Shown piece by piece: positions 1 to 9,278 of a stretch of 11,893 bases of DNA. The stretch is taken from positions 1-11,893 of the forward strand of contig DEPZ01000070.1 in NCBI GenBank assembly GCA_002359025.1, given 5' to 3'. The stretch is from Erysipelotrichaceae bacterium UBA3379 (lineage in GTDB: Bacteria > Bacillota_I > Bacilli_A > Erysipelotrichales > Coprobacillaceae). Below the pieces are notes generated by a model. It was not told where the DNA came from. It did not search any database and was given only the letters and a program-made list of their open reading frames with translations. The translations under genes were made by a program, and so were the position numbers. Position 1 is the first letter of the stretch; each line of letters opens with the position of its first letter.

Positions 1-26
1 TAATTTATTTTGGAGTAATACGATAT

Positions 27-881
27 ATGGTAAAATTAATACAATTAGAATACTTTCAAACTGTTGCTGAAAGTGGAAGCATTAATCAAGCTGCTGAGAA
101 GCTCTATATCTCTCAGCCATCATTAAGCCGTGCAATTAAATCTTTAGAAAATGAACTAGATGTCAATTTACTTATTCGGACTAATTCAGGAGTCAAACTA
201 ACTCCAGAAGGAAAATTATTATATCAACAGACTACAGATATTTTACGGAGAATACATTCTTTACAAGATATAAAACAACAATTTAATTTAGAAAAGATAA
301 AGCAAATATCTATATATAATATCTTTATAGATAATCAAATGTTTTTAGATAATAAACCACATAATACATCTTATCATTTCTATGAAAACACATTAGAAAA
401 TCTTATTCATGAAATGAATTTAGAGATATGTGACGAAATAGTTGGAGTAATCAACAATGATGAATTAGAAAAACTAAAAAAAGAGAATTTTCAAATAGAA
501 ATTATTGATACAAGTCCTGTATATATTCATACACGAAAACCAATAATCTCCAAAGATATAATTTCTACCATGAAATTTGTGCATCTTCCATATGATTTCT
601 ATACCAAAGAAAATGTAAAAATACAATCACTCCATTTAAACTCACTTATTTTTAATAGTTATTATATGCTTTTAAAATATCTACAAAACAATGATAGTTT
701 TATGCTTGGGCATAAATGGAATATACCCGCTTTAAAGTGCCATCATATCTATAGTCATCAAATAAATAGTCATTATTTAGTACATCTTGTTATTATTTCA
801 AAAAAGAATTTAATTGATAACAATTTCATTAAAGACAAACTGAAAACATATTGTTTAGAGTTTAACCAATTGACAGAATGA
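27..881 (+). CDS. LysR-type transcriptional regulator, divergent effector domain
   Basis: Residues 1-75 form a typical LysR winged helix-turn-helix. The helix-turn-helix spans about residues 18-41 (SINQAAEKLYISQPSLSRAI, then KSLE), followed by the wing with its LTPEG motif near residue 58. It should bind DNA as a dimer or tetramer through this domain. The remaining ~200 residues, where the periplasmic-binding-protein-like effector domain sits, are rich in Asn, Ile and Lys, and I recognise no ligand signature. The total of 284 aa is slightly under the usual 290-310, but there is no sign of truncation. The ATG at 27 is preceded by a GGAG at 12-15, a rather long 11-nt spacing; no better start is near. 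The promoter lies outside the window. A terminator separates it from nadE, so co-transcription is unlikely. Its target genes and inducer cannot be told from this window. Confidence 0.88.
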   Translation: MVKLIQLEYFQTVAESGSINQAAEKLYISQPSLSRAIKSLENELDVNLLIRTNSGVKLTPEGKLLYQQTTDILRRIHSLQDIKQQFNLEKIKQISIYNIFIDNQMFLDNKPHNTSYHFYENTLENLIHEMNLEICDEIVGVINNDELEKLKKENFQIEIIDTSPVYIHTRKPIISKDIISTMKFVHLPYDFYTKENVKIQSLHLNSLIFNSYYMLLKYLQNNDSFMLGHKWNIPALKCHHIYSHQINSHYLVHLVIISKKNLIDNNFIKDKLKTYCLEFNQLTE

Positions 882-905
882 GATTATCTCTTCTGTCATT
901 TTTTT
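871..905 (+). terminator. Intrinsic terminator of the LysR-type gene
   Basis: Stem TGACAGAA (871-878) pairs with TTCTGTCA (891-898). An inner stem GAGA/TCTC (880-883 and 887-890) closes a TTA loop, with one bulged T at 879. Seven T residues follow (899-905). The stop codon TGA (879-881) lies inside the hairpin, so a ribosome finishing translation would cover the 5' arm. Confidence 0.85.
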
Positions 906-940
906 AAAAACTTTGTCAGTATTTGACGCATACAAATGTA

Positions 941-968
941 TTTATAAACGGTCGATATATGCTATAAT
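941..968 (+). promoter_or_regulatory. nadE promoter (extended -10)
   Basis: An extended -10, TGC followed by TATAAT (963-968), is a full consensus match. The -35 candidate TTTATA (941-946) matches 4 of 6 bases at 16-bp spacing; a weak -35 is common with an extended -10. Transcription would begin about 975, giving a leader under 20 nt before nadE, with no room for a riboswitch. An inverted repeat, ATACA-AA-TGTAT (930-941), touches the -35 and could be an operator. Confidence 0.7.
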
Positions 969-992
969 ATAAACAAAATTGGAGGTATCAAT

Positions 993-2900
993 ATGAAAGA
1001 TGGTTTTGTAAGAGTTGGATGTTCAAACTTTGAAGTCCAATTATCAAATGTTGAATATAATGCTAAAGAAATAATCAAGTATGCAAACAAAGCAGCAAAT
1101 GAAGGTATAAAAATTCTTGTATTTCCTGAATTATGTTTAACTGGTTATACGATAGAAGATCTTTTCTATCAAAAAAGAGTTTTAAACGAAGTTTATAAAC
1201 AAATTGATGTCATATTAGATCAAACATATGAATTAGATATGTTATTTGTTATTGGAGCACCATTAATTCACACTAATAAACTCTATAACTGTGCTATTGT
1301 CATAAGCAATGGAGAAATATTGGGAGTCATTCCTAAAACTTATATTCCTACATATCACGAGTTCTATGAAGGTAGACATTTTGCAAGTGCACCTAAAAAC
1401 ACATCCGAAATTATGATTAACGGAGCTTATTATCCTTTTGGAACTGATATTATTTTTGAAGATGTTTTACATCAACACATTAAAATTGGAGTTGAAATAT
1501 GTGAAGATTTATGGGCTCCATTACCACCAAGTACAAGACACTGTCTAAATGGAGCAACCCTTATCTTAAACTCTTCAGCAAGTAATGATTTAACTTCTAA
1601 ATCAGATTATAGACGTTTACTTGTCTCTTCACATAGTGCAAGATTAATTTGTGGATATGCATATTGTAATGCAGGTCTTGGTGAATCTTCTACTGATGTT
1701 GTCTTTAGTAATCATCATATTTTAAGTGAAAATGGAAATATATTAGAAGAATCTATTCAGTTTGAAGAAGGAATCATTTATGCTGATATGGATTTAGAAA
1801 AATTAGTTAGCGAGAGAATAGAAGTCTCTACTTATCCAACAAACCAAGATGATTATCGTTTTATTCCTTTTGAATTAGAAGATGAGCAATTAGAATTAGA
1901 AAGAACATATGATCCACATCCATTTGTTCCTAGTGATCATGATAAACGTGCTTTACGTTGTCAAGAAGTCTTTAATATACAGATTTATGGTTTAATTCAA
2001 AGATTAAAAGCTGCACGTATTAAAAAAGTTGTTATAGGGATATCTGGTGGATTAGATTCAACCCTTGCTCTTCTTGTAGCGTCTATGGCTTATCAAAAAT
2101 TAGGTTATCCTTCTACTGATATTATTGCAGTGACAATGCCATGTTTTGGAACAACAAATCGTACAAAAAACAATGCATTAAAAATGATGGAAGAATTAAA
2201 TGTCACATCAAGAACAGTTGATATCACTGATGCTGTTTTACAACATTTCAAAGATATTCATCAAGATGAATCAATCCATGATGTCACATATGAAAACTGT
2301 CAAGCAAGAGAAAGAACACAAGTCTTAATGGATATAGCAAACAAAGAAGGTGGAATTGTTATTGGTACAGGTGATTTATCTGAAGTTGCTTTAGGTTGGT
2401 CTACATATAACGGAGATCATATGAGTATGTATGCTGTTAATGTTTCTGTTCCAAAAACATTAGTCCGCTATCTTGTTGATTATGTTTCTACTTTATATAA
2501 AGGACAACCTTTAGAAGCAACATTACAAGATATCTTGGATACTCCTGTATCACCAGAACTTTTACCTGCAAAAGATAATGAAATCACTCAAAAGACAGAA
2601 GATATCGTCGGTCCTTATGAACTACATGATTTCTTCTTATATCATCATGCAAGATTCCATTATGAACCTAGCAAACTTTATAGAATTACATGTCATACAT
2701 TTAAAGATCAATATACTCCTGAAACAATCAAAAAATGGTTAACAGTATTCTATAGACGTTTCTTTACACAACAATTTAAAAGATCATGTATTCCAGATGG
2801 CCCTAAAGTAGGAAGTGTCGCTTTAAGTCCAAGAGGAGATTTAAGAATGCCTAGTGATAGTAGCGTTCAAGCATGGCTAAAAGAATGTGAGAACTTATAA
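993..2900 (+). CDS. nadE: Glutamine-dependent NAD+ synthetase
   Basis: It catalyses the last step of NAD+ biosynthesis in the cytoplasm: ATP-dependent amidation of nicotinic acid adenine dinucleotide, with ammonia taken from glutamine. The N-terminal ~290 residues are a nitrilase-type glutaminase with the Glu-Lys-Cys triad visible: E46 in FPELCLTGY, K115 in IPKTYIPTYHEFYEGRHF, and C170 in GVEICEDLW. The C-terminal synthetase domain (from ~320) carries the ATP pyrophosphatase P-loop SGGLDS at 351-356, and GTGDLSEVALGWSTYNGDHM from 458. The 635-aa length is normal for the two-domain, glutamine-using form, in which ammonia is channelled between domains. GGAGG (981-985) sits 7 nt before the ATG, which fixes the start. 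The gene has its own promoter and terminator and appears monocistronic. No key residue is missing. Confidence 0.97.
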   Translation: MKDGFVRVGCSNFEVQLSNVEYNAKEIIKYANKAANEGIKILVFPELCLTGYTIEDLFYQKRVLNEVYKQIDVILDQTYELDMLFVIGAPLIHTNKLYNCAIVISNGEILGVIPKTYIPTYHEFYEGRHFASAPKNTSEIMINGAYYPFGTDIIFEDVLHQHIKIGVEICEDLWAPLPPSTRHCLNGATLILNSSASNDLTSKSDYRRLLVSSHSARLICGYAYCNAGLGESSTDVVFSNHHILSENGNILEESIQFEEGIIYADMDLEKLVSERIEVSTYPTNQDDYRFIPFELEDEQLELERTYDPHPFVPSDHDKRALRCQEVFNIQIYGLIQRLKAARIKKVVIGISGGLDSTLALLVASMAYQKLGYPSTDIIAVTMPCFGTTNRTKNNALKMMEELNVTSRTVDITDAVLQHFKDIHQDESIHDVTYENCQARERTQVLMDIANKEGGIVIGTGDLSEVALGWSTYNGDHMSMYAVNVSVPKTLVRYLVDYVSTLYKGQPLEATLQDILDTPVSPELLPAKDNEITQKTEDIVGPYELHDFFLYHHARFHYEPSKLYRITCHTFKDQYTPETIKKWLTVFYRRFFTQQFKRSCIPDGPKVGSVALSPRGDLRMPSDSSVQAWLKECENL

Positions 2901-2921
2901 ACGCATCAATGATGCGTTTTT
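2901..2921 (+). terminator. Intrinsic terminator of nadE
   Basis: A 7-bp stem, ACGCATC (2901-2907) with GATGCGT (2911-2917), encloses a 3-nt AAT loop and is followed by TTTT. It starts on the base after the nadE stop codon. The U tract is short, so some readthrough into addB is possible. Confidence 0.78.
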
Positions 2922-2924
2922 AAA

Positions 2925-2953
2925 TTGGTAGTTTTGTATATTTATAGTATAAT
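2925..2953 (+). promoter_or_regulatory. addBA promoter
   Basis: The -10 TATAAT (2948-2953) is perfect. The -35 TTGGTA (2925-2930) matches 4 of 6 bases at the ideal 17-bp spacing. It lies just after the nadE terminator, so addBA has its own start. The leader would be about 10 nt, ending in the ribosome site AGAGGTG (2959-2965). No SOS-box-like palindrome is apparent in this short gap. Confidence 0.72.
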
Positions 2954-2970
2954 GACCTAGAGGTGAAAAC

Positions 2971-5649
2971 ATGTTAGTTAAAAGTGGTTTAGAATATTAT
3001 CATAAATTAAATGCAACAATTGAGGAGTGTGTTGAAAAAGCAAGAACTTCTCCTTTTGAAACCTTTGTCTTTATTACTGATCATAAAGACTATATTGAAA
3101 AACTCTTCTTTAAGCATACACAATATCTTGTCAACATTGAAATCATGACTTGGAAACAATTTCTACAAACATTAAAAAATCATTATCAACTTTATTCATA
3201 TCATGAAGCATCACAATTAGAAATCACATATGTCTTAAGACATATCTTAAAGACTCATTCTTTTTCATGTTTTAATAATAGTCAACCCTATCCTTTGATT
3301 CATGAATTTATTCCATTGATTAAAGATTATGATCTCTATGATATCAATTATAATATCAAGGATTTTTCTAAAGAGAAAATGAAAGATTTTATTTCTTTAT
3401 ATCAATATACGCAAGAATTATTGAATGGATATCTTTCTATTGAAAATATCTTTCAAGACAATTCTTTTGACAATTTGCCATATCATCATATTTATATGGA
3501 AGCAGACCACCTATACCAAACAAAAAGACAAAATATCATACAAAAACTTTCTCAAGTTTGTGATGTGACATGTTTATACACATATACAAATGATAAGCGC
3601 TTGATGAATATGCCTTATCATCGATTCTGTCAGCAAGCTATAGAATATCCTAAGACAAGTCCATTGTCTTCATCTTTATTTCAACAAGTGACATCACAAA
3701 TAGAAACAGATCAATACTTCTACTTTATAAGTTCTTCATTACATCAAGAAGTCAAAAGAGTTGTGTATACTATTGCACAAAAAATAGTTGATGAAAACTT
3801 ACGCTATAAAGACTTTACAATTGTCTATCCTGATCAAAAATACATAGACTTACTCATTCATTCTTTTCAACAAGCAAAAATTCCTCATGATCTTGCAATC
3901 ACAACAATGTGTCAATATGATTACAGTTATCAAAAAATCATGCGATACAATCATGATGGTATCTTTCCATTATGCCAGATTGCTAAAATGTTAAAGAAAG
4001 AACAATTAGACAAAGACTATATAGATTATCTTAACTTATTAAACGAGTACCAAGATGAAATGACTATTGAGGAATTCAAAGAATTCTTTCAAGCAACTTA
4101 TCAAAATAATCATCAAGAAAAAAGACAAACAGAAGATCTTGTACATGTTTGTACAATTGATCAATTAAGATTATCTTCTAAACAACATGTCTTTATACTC
4201 GGATGTAATGAAACTATCTTACCTAAACTTATCAAAGATACATCTTTATTATTAGATGAAGATATAGAGGAACTTAGAGACCATTCTTTCAACTCCCCTT
4301 TAACAACTCTTGAATTATTAGGTGTTCACCATAATGATATATTAAAAGCATTATTACAGCCTTTTGCATCATTGACAATTTCTTATAGTCAACAAACCTT
4401 ATCAGGAGAAACATTATTACCTTCATCTTTATTTAAAGACTTAATGAATATGTATACTTTTAAAGAATTAGAACCATTGCGTTATCTTCCTATCGATGAT
4501 TATTATTTAAATCATGGTAAAGATAAGACAAGAGTCATTCTTAACCAAAACATCTCTGATTATTTAAGCACAAAAAATCAGCCAGTGCTCTTAAGCCAAG
4601 ATACAGTTCAACAATTATATAGCCCTACTCTTTCAGTTAGTCAGATTGAAACCTATAATAAATGTCCATTTCTTTATTTCATTCAATATGGTTTAGGTAT
4701 TTATCCTTTAAAAGAAGAAAAACTATTACCTAATGAATTAGGAAGTTTAATTCATTATGTTTTATCTATCTGTATTGATCAAGATAAAGATATTTCCTCT
4801 CTAGTCCAAGAATATATCCAAAAAGATGAAAACTTATATCATAAAATACAACAATCTTATGTCAATCAATATTTTATTGAACAATTAGAAAAAGATTTAC
4901 ATATCACTCTTAATGTTTTACATAAGCATTATCAGATTTCTTCTTTTGATATATTATCAAAGGAACAAAAAGTTCAAGAGGATATACATGGTATGAAGTT
5001 TAAAGGATTTGTAGATAGAATAGATCAATATAATAATTATATTTCTATTATTGATTATAAATCGAGTGCTAAAGATATTGATTTGAATCTTGCTATGCAG
5101 GGATTCAATATTCAGATGTTAATTTATTTAAAGATGGTCACAAAACAATACCAAAAAGATCCTGGTGCAGTTCTTTACTTTAATACTAAGAAAAGAATAT
5201 TGTCTGTAGACCAATCTTTAAAAGATCCTATTCCTTCACAAGAATTCTATAAGCAATATAGATATGGAGGATATATCATTGATGATGAATCTCATGGTGT
5301 CATAAATGCTATAGATCCTTATATGGATAAAAGATCTGATATTATTAATGTCACTTATGTTAAAAGTAGAAATGAATATAAAGGACATTTATTAACAAAA
5401 GAACAACTTGATCATTTATTTGAAAAAATAGAAGAACATATTTATACCTTATACCAAGAAATGTGCCAAGGACATATTGACATTCTTCCTAAAGGAAGTG
5501 ATCAAAATGCAACTCATACAATGGTTAATCCTTGTCATTATTGTGCATATCGTAGTATATGTAATTTTGATATTTTCTATAACGAATATAAAATGGTTGA
5601 GTTTTTAGATATTGATGCTATTTTAGGAGGTGAAAAAGATGCCGTTTAA
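2971..5649 (+). CDS. addB: AddB/RexB, helicase-nuclease subunit B
   Basis: Partner of AddA in the complex that resects double-strand DNA ends for RecA-dependent repair. The C-terminal RecB-type nuclease domain is intact: H595 in GSLIHYVLS, D682 in GFVDRID, D695 and K697 in IIDYKSS, and Q715/Y719 in IQMLIYL. The iron-sulphur cysteines are present with AddB spacing: C565 in YNKCPF, then C855, C858 and C864 in CHYCAYRSIC. A degenerate helicase-like core precedes them. Two oddities stand out. At 892 aa it is much shorter than B. subtilis AddB (about 1166), and the N-terminus has no Walker A motif where AddB usually carries GxxGSGKT. In that respect it resembles streptococcal RexB, so ATP would be used by AddA alone. 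It starts at the ATG preceded by AGAGGTG. Its last 11 bases overlap addA, implying coupled translation. Confidence 0.92.
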   Translation: MLVKSGLEYYHKLNATIEECVEKARTSPFETFVFITDHKDYIEKLFFKHTQYLVNIEIMTWKQFLQTLKNHYQLYSYHEASQLEITYVLRHILKTHSFSCFNNSQPYPLIHEFIPLIKDYDLYDINYNIKDFSKEKMKDFISLYQYTQELLNGYLSIENIFQDNSFDNLPYHHIYMEADHLYQTKRQNIIQKLSQVCDVTCLYTYTNDKRLMNMPYHRFCQQAIEYPKTSPLSSSLFQQVTSQIETDQYFYFISSSLHQEVKRVVYTIAQKIVDENLRYKDFTIVYPDQKYIDLLIHSFQQAKIPHDLAITTMCQYDYSYQKIMRYNHDGIFPLCQIAKMLKKEQLDKDYIDYLNLLNEYQDEMTIEEFKEFFQATYQNNHQEKRQTEDLVHVCTIDQLRLSSKQHVFILGCNETILPKLIKDTSLLLDEDIEELRDHSFNSPLTTLELLGVHHNDILKALLQPFASLTISYSQQTLSGETLLPSSLFKDLMNMYTFKELEPLRYLPIDDYYLNHGKDKTRVILNQNISDYLSTKNQPVLLSQDTVQQLYSPTLSVSQIETYNKCPFLYFIQYGLGIYPLKEEKLLPNELGSLIHYVLSICIDQDKDISSLVQEYIQKDENLYHKIQQSYVNQYFIEQLEKDLHITLNVLHKHYQISSFDILSKEQKVQEDIHGMKFKGFVDRIDQYNNYISIIDYKSSAKDIDLNLAMQGFNIQMLIYLKMVTKQYQKDPGAVLYFNTKKRILSVDQSLKDPIPSQEFYKQYRYGGYIIDDESHGVINAIDPYMDKRSDIINVTYVKSRNEYKGHLLTKEQLDHLFEKIEEHIYTLYQEMCQGHIDILPKGSDQNATHTMVNPCHYCAYRSICNFDIFYNEYKMVEFLDIDAILGGEKDAV
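5624..5630 (+). promoter_or_regulatory. addA ribosome-binding site that fixes the start
   Basis: TAGGAGG lies inside the end of addB, 8 nt before the ATG at 5639. An in-frame GTG at 5630 would overlap the last G of this site and cannot use it, so the ATG is chosen. Confidence 0.85.
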
Positions 5650-8600
5650 TGAAGGACAATTAAAAGCTATACAACAAAGAAATTCTTCTATTCTCGTCAG
5701 TGCTCCAGCTGGTAGTGGAAAGACTAAGATTTTAGTCAGTCGTATTGTCGAATTATTAAAAGAAGGTTATAACATCTTTGATTTTCTAGTTGTAACATTT
5801 ACACAAGCTGCTGGTAATGAAATGAAACAAAGACTACAAGAAGAATTAAATGAACTTGTTCATAGTGATATTGATAATCAATTAAAAGAGCATTTAGAAA
5901 AACAAATTCTTCATTTACCTCATTCTTATATAACAAACTTTCATGGTTTTTGTAATTTATTGTTAATGAAATATGGCTATTTAGTAGATGTGATGCCTGG
6001 ATTTGAAATCAATAGTGATCCTACACTCATAAAAAAAGAAGTTCTAGAAGAATGCATGGAAAAATGGATACAGGATGATAAAATACGTTCTTTTTTAGAG
6101 CTTTATTTCCCGGGATATTCTTTAGATGGTTTTCAGTCTTTACTTTTATCAATCGATGATTTGTCTCATTCTATTGATGATTTCTATGGTTTTGTAGAAA
6201 ATATTCATCAAACAAACTATGAGACTTTGTCATTACCTTTAGAAGAATGGCCTTTATTTCCTTATTTAAAAGATATCTTTTATCAAGAAGCATTAATGAG
6301 TTTAAATAAGTTAATGGAGCTCAAATACTTTAGTGAAAAGAATAATCTTGTCGATTTCTATGATAGACCCGATGAACAAAGTGAAAAGAATCAATCTCTA
6401 CCTATTCCTTTTGAAGCATATTATGATTATATTGATGAAAGAATTAAAGCTTTTCATCAAACAATAACATATGATACATTTGTATCTATCGCAAAAACTC
6501 CACTTCCTAAAACTTATAATATGTCTTGGAAAGAGATAGATCCTGCAATCAAAAAAGAATTCACAAAAATGAAAAGTGATTTATTTGCCAGCTATAACAA
6601 AGCAGTGTCTTCATATCTAGATGAAAGTGCTGAAGATTTTATACAAAAAATGCAAATAAGTTATCAAGCTATTGATCTTATGCTTTCTAAAGGTCATCTT
6701 CTCGATCAATTCCAACAAGCGTATCAAAGAAGAAAAAAGGAATTAAATCAACTCGATTTCTCAGACCTTGAACAATATACTCATAAGCTATTAGAACCAC
6801 AATATGGCGTTGTAGAGATCTTACATAATTCATTAAAAGAAATCATGGTTGATGAATATCAAGATACAAATCAAATACAAGAATCACTTGTTCAAAAGAT
6901 ATCTACATATTCATTACCCCATATTCCTTTATTTATGGTTGGCGATATGAAACAATCTATTTATCGTTTTAGACAAGCCGATCCACAAATTTTTTCTGAT
7001 AAATATGATACTTTCTCTTTAACAGATGAAGATTGTCAAAAGACACATACAAGACGTATTGATTTAGTCTTTAATTATCGTTCTAGTAAGATTGTTTTAG
7101 ATTCTATTAACTATATATTTAATCAAATCATGGATAAGTCTATTGGTGGTTTAGAATATTATTTAGATGAAAGTGCAAGATTAAATTATGATTATGTAGG
7201 TAAAGAAAATAATAAAAAAGAAGAAGCAAGACAACGTTTCTTTACAGAAACACATCTTGCTACTGAATTATTAATTGATATTTATGATCCCAAATCATCT
7301 TTAGATAAAGAACAATATGAAGCACATATGGTTGCACAAAAAATTATGACATTAAAAAAGAATATGACTCTTAAAAATCAACCTGTTGATTTTAAAGATA
7401 TGGTTGTCTTAATGCGTTCTACTACAGCATTTTTAACTTTTAAGAAAGTATTTGATGCTTATGGTATTCCAAATCATATTGTTTTATCACAAGGATTTAT
7501 GAATTCTAACGAAATTATGAACATGATTACATTTTTAAAGGCTATAGATAATCCTTACAATGATGTGGCATTATTAAGTATCTTAAAACAGCCTTATTCT
7601 ATAAGTTGTATTGATATGGAGACAATCGCAAAATTAAGAATAGAGCATAAAGATCTTCCTTTATATGAATGTTTAAAACATTCTCAAGATATGCAAATTA
7701 TTAGATTTTTAGAATACTTTGAGACATTAAGATTACAAAGTTATTCATTATCTCCTTATGATTTATTAAAACAAATATATGAAATCACAGAATATCCACT
7801 TTTTGTCACACAATTAGTAAATGGTGCACAAAGAAAAGCCAATCTAGATTTATTATTAGATATTTCTAAAGATTTACAACAAAATACACCTTATCTTCAT
7901 GATTTTATTACTTCTTTAGAACAATCATCTGATGTTGCACCTGCACAATCTTCTTCAGGAAGTACAAATGTTGTAGAATTTATGACCATTCATAAATCTA
8001 AAGGCTTAGAGTTCCCAATAGTCTTTGTATGTGGAATGCACAAGCAATTCAATACGCAAGACAGTAAAGAAAGAATGATGATTGATAAAAAGTTAGGAAT
8101 AGCATTAAAACCTCGTATTCAAACATCTACACAAGATATTCCTTCATTAACTGTAGAATATGAAAATTGTTATCGTAATATGATTGCAAGAAGACAATTA
8201 GATGAATCAATTAATGAAGAAATGCGTATATATTATGTTGCATTAACCAGAGCATCACAAAAACTCATTCTTACAGGGGTGATAAAAAGCATAGATGAAA
8301 TCACATCTCTTCAAGAAAAACTACTTGTTAATGAGGATCCTGATGTTTATCATCGTGAAGGAGCCGGAACCATTCTCTTATATGACCGCTTGCGTAAAAC
8401 AAATAACTATCTTTCATGGACTCTTGCTGCTATACTGAGACATCCACAAATTATTCAACAATGTCTAAGCCATGATGCCCTAAGACCACGTGCTATGTTG
8501 CTAGAAAAACTGCATTTTGAAAAACAAATGACTCTCGATTCAACAGAACATGCCATGTTTGAATTACATCTTACTGATGATAAAACAATCGAAAGCCTCA

Positions 8601-9250
8601 TCCCTGCTTACACGCAGGAACCAAAACAAGTTGATAGTACGTTACAAGAAAAATACCAATTTTTTCATTATCCACATGATATAGAAAAAACGCCAACAAT
8701 CGCTGTAACAAAACTTCAACAAATAGAAGATGATCATTATTTATCATTATCTATAGATAATGATAACTCTTCATTATCAGCTACAGACAAAGGAACACTC
8801 GTTCACTTATTATTAAGTCATTTAACATTTATGAATGATGATATCTCATCACTCATTCAACAATTACATGATAAAGGTTTATATGATGACCAAGCCAAGC
8901 AGGTACTCATCGATTATCAAGATCAGTTGAATAGTTTTGTTGAAAGTCCGTATTATCAAATGATACAACAAGCATCATATATCTATAAAGAAAAACCTTT
9001 CTCTTACTATGATACAATAAGACAACAGACTGTTCATGGAATATTTGACTTAGTATTTATCAAAGATGATGAGGTATATGTTTTAGATTATAAGACAGAC
9101 CGTATTTCTCACAAGAATTCTGATCAAGCTTTAATTGAAAAACATCAAGTTCAATTAAACTATTATCAAAAAGTTCTTAAAGAAATGTATAAAAAAGAAG
9201 TTCACGCTATTGTGTTCTATCTACATATTGGAAAAGGTGTCCAATTTTAA
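5639..9250 (+). CDS. addA: AddA, ATP-dependent helicase-nuclease subunit A
   Basis: The motor and nuclease subunit of AddAB, which unwinds and degrades broken DNA ends until a Chi-like sequence is met. With the 5639 ATG the protein has 1203 aa, close to B. subtilis AddA. All UvrD/RecB-type superfamily 1 motifs are seen: Q7; Walker A APAGSGKT (22-29, K28); motif Ia TFTQAAGNEM near 51-59; Walker B DEYQDTN (from 405); GDMKQSIYRFRQAD (435-448); NYRSS (479-483); TIHKSKGLEF (783-792); and EMRIYYVALTRA (861-872). The C-terminal nuclease domain has H1056 in GTLVH, D1137 in GIFD, D1150 and K1152 in LDYKTD, and Q1172 in VQLNYY. Motif Ia has Gln where Asn is usual. It overlaps addB by 11 bp, a tight stoichiometric arrangement. 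The start is ATG rather than GTG 5630, because the ribosome site overlaps that GTG. Confidence 0.96.
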   Translation: MPFNEGQLKAIQQRNSSILVSAPAGSGKTKILVSRIVELLKEGYNIFDFLVVTFTQAAGNEMKQRLQEELNELVHSDIDNQLKEHLEKQILHLPHSYITNFHGFCNLLLMKYGYLVDVMPGFEINSDPTLIKKEVLEECMEKWIQDDKIRSFLELYFPGYSLDGFQSLLLSIDDLSHSIDDFYGFVENIHQTNYETLSLPLEEWPLFPYLKDIFYQEALMSLNKLMELKYFSEKNNLVDFYDRPDEQSEKNQSLPIPFEAYYDYIDERIKAFHQTITYDTFVSIAKTPLPKTYNMSWKEIDPAIKKEFTKMKSDLFASYNKAVSSYLDESAEDFIQKMQISYQAIDLMLSKGHLLDQFQQAYQRRKKELNQLDFSDLEQYTHKLLEPQYGVVEILHNSLKEIMVDEYQDTNQIQESLVQKISTYSLPHIPLFMVGDMKQSIYRFRQADPQIFSDKYDTFSLTDEDCQKTHTRRIDLVFNYRSSKIVLDSINYIFNQIMDKSIGGLEYYLDESARLNYDYVGKENNKKEEARQRFFTETHLATELLIDIYDPKSSLDKEQYEAHMVAQKIMTLKKNMTLKNQPVDFKDMVVLMRSTTAFLTFKKVFDAYGIPNHIVLSQGFMNSNEIMNMITFLKAIDNPYNDVALLSILKQPYSISCIDMETIAKLRIEHKDLPLYECLKHSQDMQIIRFLEYFETLRLQSYSLSPYDLLKQIYEITEYPLFVTQLVNGAQRKANLDLLLDISKDLQQNTPYLHDFITSLEQSSDVAPAQSSSGSTNVVEFMTIHKSKGLEFPIVFVCGMHKQFNTQDSKERMMIDKKLGIALKPRIQTSTQDIPSLTVEYENCYRNMIARRQLDESINEEMRIYYVALTRASQKLILTGVIKSIDEITSLQEKLLVNEDPDVYHREGAGTILLYDRLRKTNNYLSWTLAAILRHPQIIQQCLSHDALRPRAMLLEKLHFEKQMTLDSTEHAMFELHLTDDKTIESLIPAYTQEPKQVDSTLQEKYQFFHYPHDIEKTPTIAVTKLQQIEDDHYLSLSIDNDNSSLSATDKGTLVHLLLSHLTFMNDDISSLIQQLHDKGLYDDQAKQVLIDYQDQLNSFVESPYYQMIQQASYIYKEKPFSYYDTIRQQTVHGIFDLVFIKDDEVYVLDYKTDRISHKNSDQALIEKHQVQLNYYQKVLKEMYKKEVHAIVFYLHIGKGVQF

Positions 9251-9278
9251 AAAACACATATGAATTCATATGTGTTTT
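9251..9278. terminator. Bidirectional terminator between addA and the convergent gene
   Basis: A perfect 28-bp palindrome: 12-bp arms AAAACACATATG and CATATGTGTTTT around an AATT loop. It begins on the base after the addA stop and shares two bases with the stop codon of the minus-strand gene. Arms flanked by A and T runs make it usable in both directions, though each U tract is only four bases. Confidence 0.8.

Noticed and set aside
923..928. TTGACG as the nadE -35
   Set aside because: It lies 34 bp from the clear TATAAT, twice the usual spacing, and no other -10 fits it.
2901..2970. nadE-addB-addA as one operon
   Set aside because: A terminator directly after nadE is followed by a good promoter, so separate units are more likely.
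5630..5638. GTG start for addA giving three extra residues
   Set aside because: This GTG overlaps the last base of the TAGGAGG ribosome site, which is correctly spaced only for the ATG at 5639.
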